Assembly: GCA_018701055.1 (NCBI GenBank)
Contig: JABIUH010000353.1
Location: 1 to 9,837 of the forward strand
Direction of reading: 5' to 3'
Source: Woeseia sp.
GTDB lineage: Bacteria; Pseudomonadota; Gammaproteobacteria; Steroidobacterales; Woeseiaceae
DNA: 9,837 nt
The position numbers and the translations under genes were made by a program. Below, in pieces: positions 1 through 6,805 of this stretch. Positions within the stretch are counted from its first letter, which is position 1; each line of letters opens with the position of its first letter. The notes under the pieces were generated by a model. That model was given only the letters and a program-made list of their open reading frames with translations, was not told the origin of the DNA and ran no database searches.

Positions 1-1666
1 GCCCAAATCGACCCATCTCGGCCAGCATATCGGCGATCCGATAGAAACCCGGGTCGGTTGGAAGATCGTCGCGTTCCTGGCGAACTTTGTAACCGACGTC
101 CAAACCGGCAAGGTCACCGACTGCGTTCGGTCCCATTGCCATGCCCCAGTCAAACATTGTCTTATCAATGAACTCGGGTGTAGCGCCTTCGAGCAACAAA
201 AACTGATTTTCCCGACCATAATTGTAGAGCATTCGATTACCGACAAAGCCATTACAGTTACCGACGACCACGCCGAATTTCTTCAGTCGTTTGGCAAGCG
301 CGAGTGAACTCGCGATGACATCGTCTGCCGTTGCCTTCCCACGAACTATCTCCAGTAAACGCATGATATGCGCCGGACTAAAAAAGTGCAGACCAATTAC
401 ATCTTGCGGTCGCGAGGTGACAGCCGCAATTTCGTCAATACTTAAGGTCGAAGTATTCGTCGCAAGAATGGCGCCTTGCTTTATTGTTTTGTCCAACTCA
501 GAAAATACTGCTTTCTTGATTTCCATGCTTTCAAAGACAGCCTCGATGACGATGTCCACATCGGCAATATCACTATAATCCTGACTTGTATTGAACCGCT
601 GTAGTCCGGCGTCTCGATCAGCAGCAGAAATCTTACCGCGTTCAACTCCACCAGCGAACAATCCCTCCACGGTCTTACGACCGCGCGCAAGTCCGTCATC
701 ATTGTTGTCAAGTAGCGTGACATTCATGCCTGCAGCGAGACAGTTATAAGCGATTCCTGCACCCATCGTTCCCGCACCGATGACGGCAGCTGAGGACAAC
801 TTTCTTTGCGGTGTATCTTTGGTGATGCCCGGTACTTTTCTGACCTGGCGGTTTGCTAAGAAGGCATGACGCAGTCCCACCGATTGTGGCGACGCCATGC
901 ACTCAAGAAAGTATTCGCGTTCTTTCTTTAGACCATCATCGAATGAAGTCTTTGTAGCGACTTCAACGCAGTCGATAATCTTCCATGGTGCAAGTTGCCC
1001 GCGCGCGTTTTTCGATATTTTTTTGCGGGCAACATCGAAAAGTTCATCGGGGTAATCGGGCATAGAAAAGTCACGGATTCTTCGTGGCCCCTTCGCGATG
1101 CATTCAGGGACGAAACTAAGCGCGTCAGAGAGCAAGTCGTCATTACTGGACAACTTATCGAGCACGCCCATCCTATGCGCGTCGGAAGCGGGAATCGGTC
1201 GCCCGATCAAGATCACGTCCAATGCCATTGCCGGTCCAACCAGTCGCGGCAGGCGTTGGGTGCCAGACGCGCCGGGTAGCAAGCCGAGGTGTACCTCGGG
1301 AAGGCCCACAAAGGAGGATGATGTTCCAATTCGATAGTGACAAGCGAGCGCGAGCTCCAGGCCGCCACCCAATGCCGTGCCGTGCATTGCCGCAATGACA
1401 GGTGTATCGCAGGCTTCAATGCGGGTAACGACATCTGGGAGATAGGGCTCGTCGATGGGTTTTCCGAATTCCTTTATATCGGCGCCGGCAATGAAAGTTC
1501 TCCCAACGCAGATAATGACAATAGCGCTCACATCCTGATCTTCGTCAGCAGCGATAACATGGCGCAACAATCCTTCCCGAACACCGTGTGACAGCGCATT
1601 CACAGGTGGGTTGTCAACACTTAACACAGCAATATCGCCATGCATTTCGAGGGTGATAAAACTCAT
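1..1666 (-). CDS. FadB/FadJ-type enoyl-CoA hydratase / 3-hydroxyacyl-CoA dehydrogenase, 3' end outside the window
   Basis: Bifunctional beta-oxidation enzyme that hydrates trans-2-enoyl-CoA and then oxidises the 3-hydroxyacyl-CoA with NAD+. My translation is open for 555 codons from the ATG at 1666-1664 to the window edge. Relatives are about 700 residues, so roughly 150-180 are missing. Residues 1-190 are a crotonase domain with the oxyanion-hole segment AGADIKEFG (60-68), GGGLELA with Glu104, and PEVHLGLLPG with Glu124, so both hydratase glutamates are present. A Rossmann domain starts at GAGTMGAG (297-304). NTSTLSI (404-410), GLHFFSP with catalytic-type His427, and GNRML (476-480) follow, then the C-terminal helical domain with MGPNAVGDLAGLDVG (511-525). 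GGAAG lies 6 nt before the ATG. The M24 gene ends 29 nt upstream, so the two are probably cotranscribed. FadB, FadJ and a specialised catabolic paralogue cannot be told apart; no thiolase partner is visible. Confidence 0.95.
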   Translation of the reverse strand, partial: MSFITLEMHGDIAVLSVDNPPVNALSHGVREGLLRHVIAADEDQDVSAIVIICVGRTFIAGADIKEFGKPIDEPYLPDVVTRIEACDTPVIAAMHGTALGGGLELALACHYRIGTSSSFVGLPEVHLGLLPGASGTQRLPRLVGPAMALDVILIGRPIPASDAHRMGVLDKLSSNDDLLSDALSFVPECIAKGPRRIRDFSMPDYPDELFDVARKKISKNARGQLAPWKIIDCVEVATKTSFDDGLKKEREYFLECMASPQSVGLRHAFLANRQVRKVPGITKDTPQRKLSSAAVIGAGTMGAGIAYNCLAAGMNVTLLDNNDDGLARGRKTVEGLFAGGVERGKISAADRDAGLQRFNTSQDYSDIADVDIVIEAVFESMEIKKAVFSELDKTIKQGAILATNTSTLSIDEIAAVTSRPQDVIGLHFFSPAHIMRLLEIVRGKATADDVIASSLALAKRLKKFGVVVGNCNGFVGNRMLYNYGRENQFLLLEGATPEFIDKTMFDWGMAMGPNAVGDLAGLDVGYKVRQERDDLPTDPGFYRIADMLAEMGRFG

Positions 1667-1695
1667 AAAATACTTCCGTTACTGGTGATAATTGC

Positions 1696-2940
1696 TCAGC
1701 CGAATGGCCGATCGATTGAAGGAGACAGCTCGGTGAATAAGCGTGGGCCCTCTGCAGTGATCGTAAGACAGTCTTCAAGCCGCACGCCGAATTCATCGAA
1801 TATATAGATGCCCGGCTCATTGGAGAAACACATGCCTGGTGCCAACGGCGTCATTTCGCCGTGGACAAGATTAACGGGCTCATGTCCGTCCATACCGATA
1901 CCGTGCCCAAGTCGATGCGACAGCCCTGGCGTTTTATAACCGGGGCCAAAACCTTCGCTGGTGTAATAGTCACGTACGACGTCGTCAATTTTTCCAGCCG
2001 GTGTACCAACCGTAGCCGTCTCCATTGCCAGCTCCTGTCCGCGTTTGACCGTATTCCAAACTTTGCGCTGCTTCTTGGTTGGCTCGCCGAAGACCCAGGT
2101 TCGGGATATATCTGATTCGTAGTCGAGCACAGAACATCCGCAATCCATTAAGATAACGCCGCCCTCTTTCAGGGACTGTGGCTGATCGGTTCCGTGCGGA
2201 TAAGCACTGGCTTCATTTAGAAGGACGCCAGAGAACCCTGGCGATCCACCCAGTGACCGAGTGGAGGCTGTCATAAGATCTGAAATATCAGACGGAGACA
2301 TCGACTTTTCAATATTTGCGTGTACATGGCGATAGGCGGCAAGTGTGACGTCATTGGCCGTTTGCATTAACGCTATTTCCGCAGCCGACTTGTACATCCG
2401 ACATCCGCGAGTAATGGCGCTGCCAATCGTTACCTCAAAATCTGGCGCCGACCTCTGTATTCCGTCGACAATGAAGTGACGAACGGTTTCTTCTATACCA
2501 ATGGTGCCTTTCTTCAGGCCACGATCATCAAGAATACCGGCCACTAGATCAAATGGATTTTCATGCTCGTGCCAAACCCGAACATCGTCACCAAAAGTCA
2601 TACTCTCCCGAACAGAGGGCTCTTCAAAATAGGGCGTGACAAATGCGATGTCACCATCGGCAGGAATTACCGCTCCTGTAAAGCGCTCGGATCTCCGCCA
2701 GCGAACGCCGGTAAAGTAGATGAGAGCAGATCCTGCCTCCAACAGTAACGCGTTGATGTTCGAGTCGCGCATCAGTCGCTGCGCTTTCGCGACTCGACGC
2801 AGCCGCTCTTCTACCGTAATTGCTTGAGCGTCCGCCGTGATATTTTGAAGCTCGGGGCTCCCTTGCGAATAGGCGCTAGCGGGAATTGACGCTGCTACGC
2901 TGGTTGCGCCAGCGAGTTGCAAAAATTTTCTCTTATTCAT
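1696..2940 (-). CDS. Exported M24-family metallohydrolase (Xaa-Pro peptidase / creatinase fold)
   Basis: A 414-residue protein of metallopeptidase family M24, whose members cleave Xaa-Pro peptides or, in creatinase- and ectoine hydrolase-like branches, small amidines and amides. From the ATG at 2940, residues 1-26 form an export signal: NKRKFLQLAG, a hydrophobic stretch and an ASA cleavage region. NKRKFLQ matches the Tat consensus except that KR replaces RR. Residues about 40-165 are the N-terminal creatinase-type domain and 185-400 the pita-bread domain. All five expected metal ligands are visible: Asp266 (MDCG), Asp277 (SDISRT), His346 (LGHGIG), Glu375 (SNEPGIYI) and Glu389 (RLEDC). His249 in YPHG matches a conserved active-site histidine. 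An in-frame GTG at 2955 would add five residues ahead of the signal; the ATG gives the more typical signal. The FadB-type gene follows after 29 nt. Catalysis looks intact, but the substrate is unknown. Confidence 0.93.
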   Translation of the reverse strand: MNKRKFLQLAGATSVAASIPASAYSQGSPELQNITADAQAITVEERLRRVAKAQRLMRDSNINALLLEAGSALIYFTGVRWRRSERFTGAVIPADGDIAFVTPYFEEPSVRESMTFGDDVRVWHEHENPFDLVAGILDDRGLKKGTIGIEETVRHFIVDGIQRSAPDFEVTIGSAITRGCRMYKSAAEIALMQTANDVTLAAYRHVHANIEKSMSPSDISDLMTASTRSLGGSPGFSGVLLNEASAYPHGTDQPQSLKEGGVILMDCGCSVLDYESDISRTWVFGEPTKKQRKVWNTVKRGQELAMETATVGTPAGKIDDVVRDYYTSEGFGPGYKTPGLSHRLGHGIGMDGHEPVNLVHGEMTPLAPGMCFSNEPGIYIFDEFGVRLEDCLTITAEGPRLFTELSPSIDRPFG

Positions 2941-2986
2941 TTGGACCCCACACACTGGATTGCACTAAACCGTGCCCGCATATTCG

Positions 2987-3015
2987 CTGATATTGAGTCA
3001 TTAGTCGACAGACAA
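2987..3015 (-). promoter_or_regulatory. Possible sigma70-type promoter for the M24 gene
   Basis: The 176-nt gap between the IclR gene and the M24 gene holds TTGTCT (3015-3010, minus strand) and TATCAG (2992-2987) separated by 17 nt. Each box matches its consensus at four of six positions. The spacing is ideal and the site lies about 45-75 nt ahead of the start codon, but such matches are common by chance. The size of the gap also favours a separate promoter over simple read-through from the regulator gene. Confidence 0.25.
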
Positions 3016-3116
3016 AAAAATGCGTCTGCGTGCCTGGATTTGACAAGAGTTGAATGCTTACCGCAACTGAAATTAGCTACCGCTTAGAAAGGTAGTCTTT
3101 GTGTTTTAAAGTTCTC

Positions 3117-3917
3117 TCAGACCAACTTCATGCTCAAGTTTTGAGCCGACTTTTGCAGCATGGGCAGATATTTTGCTTCCAATTCTTTATCGCTGGAATG
3201 TTCGTCATAGATTGTGACGACCATTGCCGCAACAGTCTTGCCGACGATATTTTTGATCGGCACTGCAATCGCCCGCATAGAAGTTGCAAACACTAATCCG
3301 AGTTGAGCAAATCCCTCTCGTTTTACGTTCCTGACTCGAGTTTCAATCTCATCCCGTTTTTCTGCCTCATCACCGTCCATGTTCTCAAGATACTCGTTAA
3401 ATTCGGCTTCATTGAGATTCGCCAGGATGACCAATCCTGATGCGGTCTCGTGCGCCGGATGCCTATTTCCGATGCTAATGGACAGCGCCACAATATTAGC
3501 TGCAGATGCCGGAGCCGATTTCGCAACATAAAGAACCTCGTCACCCTCAAGCACCGAGACCGCTGATGCCGACCCAGTGCCCTCGGTGATCATGTTTAGG
3601 ATCGGTTGAGCAAGCACTGGCAAATCAGCAGCCGCGACGTAACCGTAACCAAGCTTGAGTACCTTCGGCAAAAGAAAGAAGTTTCTCCCATCTCTGCCGA
3701 CGAAACCCAATTCCTGGAGTGTATATAAACACCGTGAAACCACGGTTCGGGACAAACCCGAGATTCGATTGATCTCCGCAATTGTTAACTGACCGCGGCC
3801 GTCATCACAAAATGCCTGAATCACGTGTAGGCCGCGGGCAAGTGAAACCATGTAGCCACTGTCGCCGCTGCGAAAGATGTCATGAACGACTGATTGGTTG
3901 AGAACGGACTGATTCAT
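3117..3917 (-). CDS. IclR-family transcriptional regulator, PcaR/PcaU/PobR-like
   Basis: A one-component regulator of 266 residues from the ATG at 3917. Residues about 23-92 are the N-terminal winged helix-turn-helix: SLARGLHVIQAF, then the recognition-helix region LSRTVVSRCLYTLQELG (about 55-71), then a wing ending in LLPKVLKLGYGYV. The rest, to residue 266, is the IclR effector-binding domain, with ASAVSVLEGDEVLYVAKS and the conserved SGLVILANL segment. The pattern LARGL...FLLPKVLKLGYGY...LPVLAQP resembles regulators of the beta-ketoadipate and hydroxybenzoate pathways, which bind small aromatic or carboxylic-acid effectors. An in-frame GTG at 3929 would add four residues; neither start has a strong ribosome site. 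The long upstream interval with repeated motifs suggests autoregulation or control of a neighbouring operon. The effector is unknown. Confidence 0.93.
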   Translation of the reverse strand: MNQSVLNQSVVHDIFRSGDSGYMVSLARGLHVIQAFCDDGRGQLTIAEINRISGLSRTVVSRCLYTLQELGFVGRDGRNFFLLPKVLKLGYGYVAAADLPVLAQPILNMITEGTGSASAVSVLEGDEVLYVAKSAPASAANIVALSISIGNRHPAHETASGLVILANLNEAEFNEYLENMDGDEAEKRDEIETRVRNVKREGFAQLGLVFATSMRAIAVPIKNIVGKTVAAMVVTIYDEHSSDKELEAKYLPMLQKSAQNLSMKLV

Positions 3918-3939
3918 AGTTTTACTCACATCAAATTAA

Positions 3940-3975
3940 GGCGCGGACCGAATATCCGGGCACCCGGACCGCGCC
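3940..3975 (-). promoter_or_regulatory. GC-rich hairpin just upstream of the IclR gene (leader hairpin or operator)
   Basis: GGCGCGGACCG (3940-3950) faces CGGACCGCGCC (3965-3975). Ten of the eleven positions pair, with one central A-A mismatch and a 14-nt loop. The loop side contains a second small inverted repeat, CCGGG-CA-CCCGG (3956-3967). On the minus strand the stem is followed by TTAATTTG and then the regulator start, so it could act as an attenuator-like leader structure or as a palindromic protein site. The short T-poor tail argues against an efficient terminator. Confidence 0.45.
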
Positions 3976-4053
3976 ATTCCCCTGCCAACTGCCGTCTTAC
4001 TCATTCGAGTAGTGTCCACGGTTCTGGCTGGTCTACCGTTGGGGCACCCGGAC
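3958..4053. repeat. 12-bp direct repeat pair, 84 bp apart
   Basis: GGGCACCCGGAC occurs exactly at 3958-3969 and again at 4042-4053. The repeat distance of 84 bp is about eight helical turns, which would place both copies on the same DNA face. The first copy overlaps the hairpin next to the regulator start. Candidate operator half-sites are the obvious reading, but no family consensus is being matched here. Confidence 0.4.
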
Positions 4054-4112
4054 AGAAGTGTTGCGCCCGCAGTAGTCGGTTTTCCCGACGGAATTTTGGA
4101 GCTGTAAAGTAG

Positions 4113-4228
4113 CCGTTAATCGGCGACCTAATAGCTGGCTAAGGCTTGTAAATTTAAACTAATTAATGAGGTTTTAGAAACAAGCAATCAGTTATCGAGA
4201 TATATAGACATTTTTAACCGATTAACGG
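4113..4228. repeat. Paired 11-bp operator-like sites in inverted orientation
   Basis: CCGTTAATCGG (4113-4123) and its exact reverse complement CCGATTAACGG (4218-4228) bracket the AT-rich core of the interval. Their centres are 105 bp apart, or ten helical turns. Each copy is itself nearly palindromic (CCG at one end, CGG at the other, one internal mismatch), as expected of a dimeric regulator's site. They could be the operators of the adjacent IclR protein, with looping between them. Confidence 0.45.
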
Positions 4229-4344
4229 TCGAAATTATTCGCCGCATCGATCGGTCGATAAATGCCACACAGCTAGGTCTTTTTGATTGGCCGCGTCACT
4301 TTGGAATGCGAAAGCGCGCGGCAGCAGATCCCTGATCTAGCAGA

Positions 4345-4773
4345 TCATTGCGCTTTGGCGCCATCCAGAATGGCTTTCAACGCCGGTATATCTTCAACAT
4401 CAGGAGGATCATCTTTAAAGGTACGAATATAGGCGTAGATATCCAAAGCATCTGCGTCTGAGAGGCTGTCTGCCGGGTAGTTGGGCATGCTTTGCGTTGG
4501 AAAAAGCGGGTTGAGCTCAGATCTTCCCCGTAAATACGTGAGGAAAATATCCTCACGAAACATGATGCCACTGACGTCATTGGCGAGATTCTTGCGGCCT
4601 ATGCCGCCAAACCCATGACAGCCATAACAGCCATAGTCGTAGTACGAGGTCTTACCAAGCTCCGCATCGCCGGATATCGGACCAAACTCGACCTGTGCGC
4701 TTGCCGTCATTAGAAACAACAGGCCAGACACGGTCATCAACAATTTATCTGCATATATTTTCATGCTGGTCAT
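4345..4773 (-). CDS. Secreted class I mono-haem cytochrome c
   Basis: A 142-residue exported electron carrier. Residues 1-26 are a Sec signal peptide (hydrophobic LLMTVSGLLFLMTASA) with likely cleavage after ASA, giving a mature protein starting QVEFG. The haem attachment motif CYGCH is at 49-53 with His53 as proximal ligand; Met96 in SMPNYP is the probable distal ligand. SLSDADALDIYAYIRTF (103-119) is the usual C-terminal helix of class I cytochromes. The ATG at 4773-4771 overlaps the TAA of the TPP-enzyme gene in the sequence TAATG, so translation is almost certainly coupled and the two products are made together. A second in-frame ATG at 4764 would give a shorter signal peptide. The coupling implies that this cytochrome is the dedicated electron acceptor, or another partner, of the exported TPP enzyme; that is inference. 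Confidence 0.95.
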   Translation of the reverse strand: MTSMKIYADKLLMTVSGLLFLMTASAQVEFGPISGDAELGKTSYYDYGCYGCHGFGGIGRKNLANDVSGIMFREDIFLTYLRGRSELNPLFPTQSMPNYPADSLSDADALDIYAYIRTFKDDPPDVEDIPALKAILDGAKAQ

Positions 4774-6683
4774 TACCGTGGTTGGGTGATTACGTCGATC
4801 AAGTACGGTTCACCGTTCCTGACTGCATCAACACCGCGGGCAAGCGCCGCGGCAAGTTTTGTTGGATCTTCAATCGGACCTTCCGCTTTGACACCGTAGC
4901 CCTCGGCTAACTTCGCATAGTCGATATAAGGATCTCTGAGCGTTGTGCCGATATGCGCGCGATCCGTACCACGGCCACGAACGCCAGCCATATACTGGAC
5001 GTACATCAACTCCATATGCCAGGCACGATTGTTATGCATGATCGTCAACATCGGTAAGCGGTGATGCGCGGCAGTCCAAAGTGCACCGGGCGTGTAATTA
5101 AAATCACCGTCCGTTTGCACATTGATCACAATACGACCGCGCTCTCTTGCGGCTAGCGCGGCACCCGTCGCTGCCCCCAAGCCATAACCTAACGCCGCTG
5201 CGGGATGACCACCCAGATAACTATAAGGCTTGTCGTGATCCCAAAGTTGCATGTGGTGGCTACTGGAAAATCGTGATGGCCCGCCAATACACCAATCCAA
5301 ATCTTTAATGAGTGGCCACAGCTCTGCGTATATTCTCGCGGTGCTAACCGGACTCGCGTTCCAGCCTTCACGCGTTTTCTCCAGCGCCGCCTCAATAGCG
5401 GTTAACCGTGCCGCGTGATTTGCATCAGTATGGTGGCGGGTTCTGAGCACGACCGTTTTCCTGCTCTCAGAATTTGCACGCCGCTTCACCGCCGATATTA
5501 GGAGTGGCAAACTCGCTTCCGCGTCAGCCGTCAGATCATTCTGGCCAGGCGCATCCCGCCGCGGCCTCACCGGCGGCCGGATGCCACCAAAGTTTATGCT
5601 CGTTAAGTCACGCTCTGTGAGCGTTCGCAGGTGTGGTCCGTGAAGCGCCGCGTGGGCACCGCTCGCCTCAAGTCCGAAAACATAGTCCGATTCATCGTCA
5701 GCGTCCGGGCCAACCAAAGGATGACTTTGCGGGAAACTCATTGGGCCAACTTGAGACTTCGTTTCCACGGAAGCACCCACCAACTCGGCAAGTTCAACCG
5801 ATCGCTTAATTCCCTCTGGTGTACGAAATCGCCCGACGGACAGTCGGGGCTTCGCGGCACCCATTAAGCCCGCGGCGATTTCATCGGCCTGTTGCTCGGT
5901 AATCGTTGGGATGACCGGTGGAACGTAGACCGGCACCTGGATGTCACCCGCCTCCTCTTTTTGAACCTCCGTATCGAGAATAACAACGGTAGGTGCACAG
6001 GGCGGCGTTACGGCTTGTCGATACGCTTCCTGGATGGCAGGTAGTGCTTCTGCCAGTGTTTCAGGATGCGCGTCCCACTTGGTAAACGAACGCACGATCC
6101 CGGCGACATCGTCAGCGGTATGCGCCTGTAGGAAATGTTTATCGTCGCGACCCACCAAGATGACCATTGGCGCGCGGCCATGATAGGCCTGGTAGATTGC
6201 CATCGCGCTGTGTTGTAGCCCGATTGTGCCCTGCACCAACGCGCAAATTGGCCGGCCTTCCGATTTGCCGTAACCATGCGCCATATCGACAGCAGATTCT
6301 TCATGCATTGCCGAAATGAATTCCGGCATGACATTGGGAATTTCACCGTAGTTGATGAGAGATTCCTGCAGGCCTTCAAAGCTTGAGCCAGGGTTAGAGG
6401 CAACGAATTCGATTTCCAGATCCCTCAAGACCTGCACGATCAGGTCTGAACCTGGCCGTTGCGCCGCTCGCATAGTTGACGGTGGCAGGGTATCGCCTAA
6501 TTCGCGTGCCATTTGCTCATCGGTCGGCGGAAGCGACAGCGGCACGCCATTCGAGGGTGCTGCTGCCTGCGGTGCTGCCTCCGAACGGGTGGGCAATATA
6601 CTGGCGGCGCCGGCCGCGGCGCTCGTTCCCAAAAATTCCCGACGATTGATGCCGCCCTGTTCCTGGTCCGTTTTCTTGGTCAT
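4773..6683 (-). CDS. Tat-exported thiamine-diphosphate-dependent enzyme (acetolactate synthase / benzoylformate decarboxylase superfamily)
   Basis: A 636-residue TPP enzyme from the ATG at 6683, preceded by GAGG at 8-nt spacing. The first 35-40 residues are a Tat signal: NRREFLG with Arg14-Arg15, an Ala/Gly-rich core, then SEAAPQAAA. The PYR domain (about 78-245) contains MHEESAVDMAHGYGK, where Glu128 fits the glutamate that activates the thiazolium. A degenerate central domain spans about 260-400 and the PP domain about 450-636. The cofactor motif reads TDGDF (524-528) in place of the usual GDG, followed by Asn551-Asn552 and RAWHMELMYVQ. GGHPAAALGYGLGAATGAAL precedes it. Closest in style are proteins annotated only as thiamine pyrophosphate-requiring; the substrate is unknown. 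Non-oxidative decarboxylation, carboligation or oxidative transfer to the coupled cytochrome c are all possible. Tat export fits folding around the cofactor in the cytoplasm. A TTG 51 nt upstream is an unlikely start. Confidence 0.93.
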   Translation of the reverse strand: MTKKTDQEQGGINRREFLGTSAAAGAASILPTRSEAAPQAAAPSNGVPLSLPPTDEQMARELGDTLPPSTMRAAQRPGSDLIVQVLRDLEIEFVASNPGSSFEGLQESLINYGEIPNVMPEFISAMHEESAVDMAHGYGKSEGRPICALVQGTIGLQHSAMAIYQAYHGRAPMVILVGRDDKHFLQAHTADDVAGIVRSFTKWDAHPETLAEALPAIQEAYRQAVTPPCAPTVVILDTEVQKEEAGDIQVPVYVPPVIPTITEQQADEIAAGLMGAAKPRLSVGRFRTPEGIKRSVELAELVGASVETKSQVGPMSFPQSHPLVGPDADDESDYVFGLEASGAHAALHGPHLRTLTERDLTSINFGGIRPPVRPRRDAPGQNDLTADAEASLPLLISAVKRRANSESRKTVVLRTRHHTDANHAARLTAIEAALEKTREGWNASPVSTARIYAELWPLIKDLDWCIGGPSRFSSSHHMQLWDHDKPYSYLGGHPAAALGYGLGAATGAALAARERGRIVINVQTDGDFNYTPGALWTAAHHRLPMLTIMHNNRAWHMELMYVQYMAGVRGRGTDRAHIGTTLRDPYIDYAKLAEGYGVKAEGPIEDPTKLAAALARGVDAVRNGEPYLIDVITQPR

Positions 6684-6718
6684 CGGAAGATCCTCTTCGG
6701 AAGCCTGCAAATCGTATA

Positions 6719-6751
6719 GGTCAAACGATACCAAACCTAAACGGTCAATCG
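6719..6751. repeat. Short direct repeat upstream of the TPP-enzyme gene
   Basis: The 122-nt gap between the YceI gene and the TPP-enzyme gene holds GGTCAAACG (6719-6727) and GGTCAATCG (6743-6751), eight of nine identical and 24 bp apart. On the minus strand they read CGTTTGACC and CGATTGACC. The TTGACC cores resemble -35 boxes, but no good -10 lies 17 nt downstream of either. They may be regulator sites or chance similarity. Confidence 0.25.
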
Positions 6752-6805
6752 GGTTTCAAAGGCGCTGTTTATGCCACGTTGTTTCGCATAGCGAATTAGA
6801 TGCGA

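Larger units (their letters stand above)
3930..4344. other. Intergenic regulatory interval between cytochrome c gene and iclR-type gene
   Basis: About 415 nt with no supportable gene on either strand. It lies after the cytochrome c stop and before the regulator start, so it should hold the regulator's promoter. The segment around 4140-4215 is AT-rich and could contain it, but I cannot pick boxes with confidence. The part nearest the regulator is GC-rich and forms a hairpin (3940-3975). An 8-nt direct repeat AGCAGATC (4323-4330 and 4339-4346) lies at the end of the cytochrome gene together with short GATC-containing palindromes. I see no T-run there, so no clear rho-independent terminator for the cytochrome operon. 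Confidence 0.6.

Noticed and set aside
291..1591. Several open frames of 70-95 codons on both strands within the FadB-type gene
   Set aside because: The minus-strand frame from 1666 to the window edge is continuous and carries all the expected motifs, so the others are shadows of it.
3077..3095. CTACC/GGTAG hairpin after the IclR gene as a terminator
   Set aside because: The stem is five base pairs with a 9-nt loop and the following bases are not T-rich enough.
3894..4112. A 72-codon plus-strand open frame in the regulatory interval
   Set aside because: It has no recognisable domain and overlaps the regulator start, the hairpin and the direct repeats; no ribosome site is evident.
4323..4346. 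GATC-rich repeats at the end of the cytochrome c gene as a terminator
   Set aside because: The stems are only about 5 bp with 3-nt loops and no T-run follows, so a rho-independent terminator is not supported.
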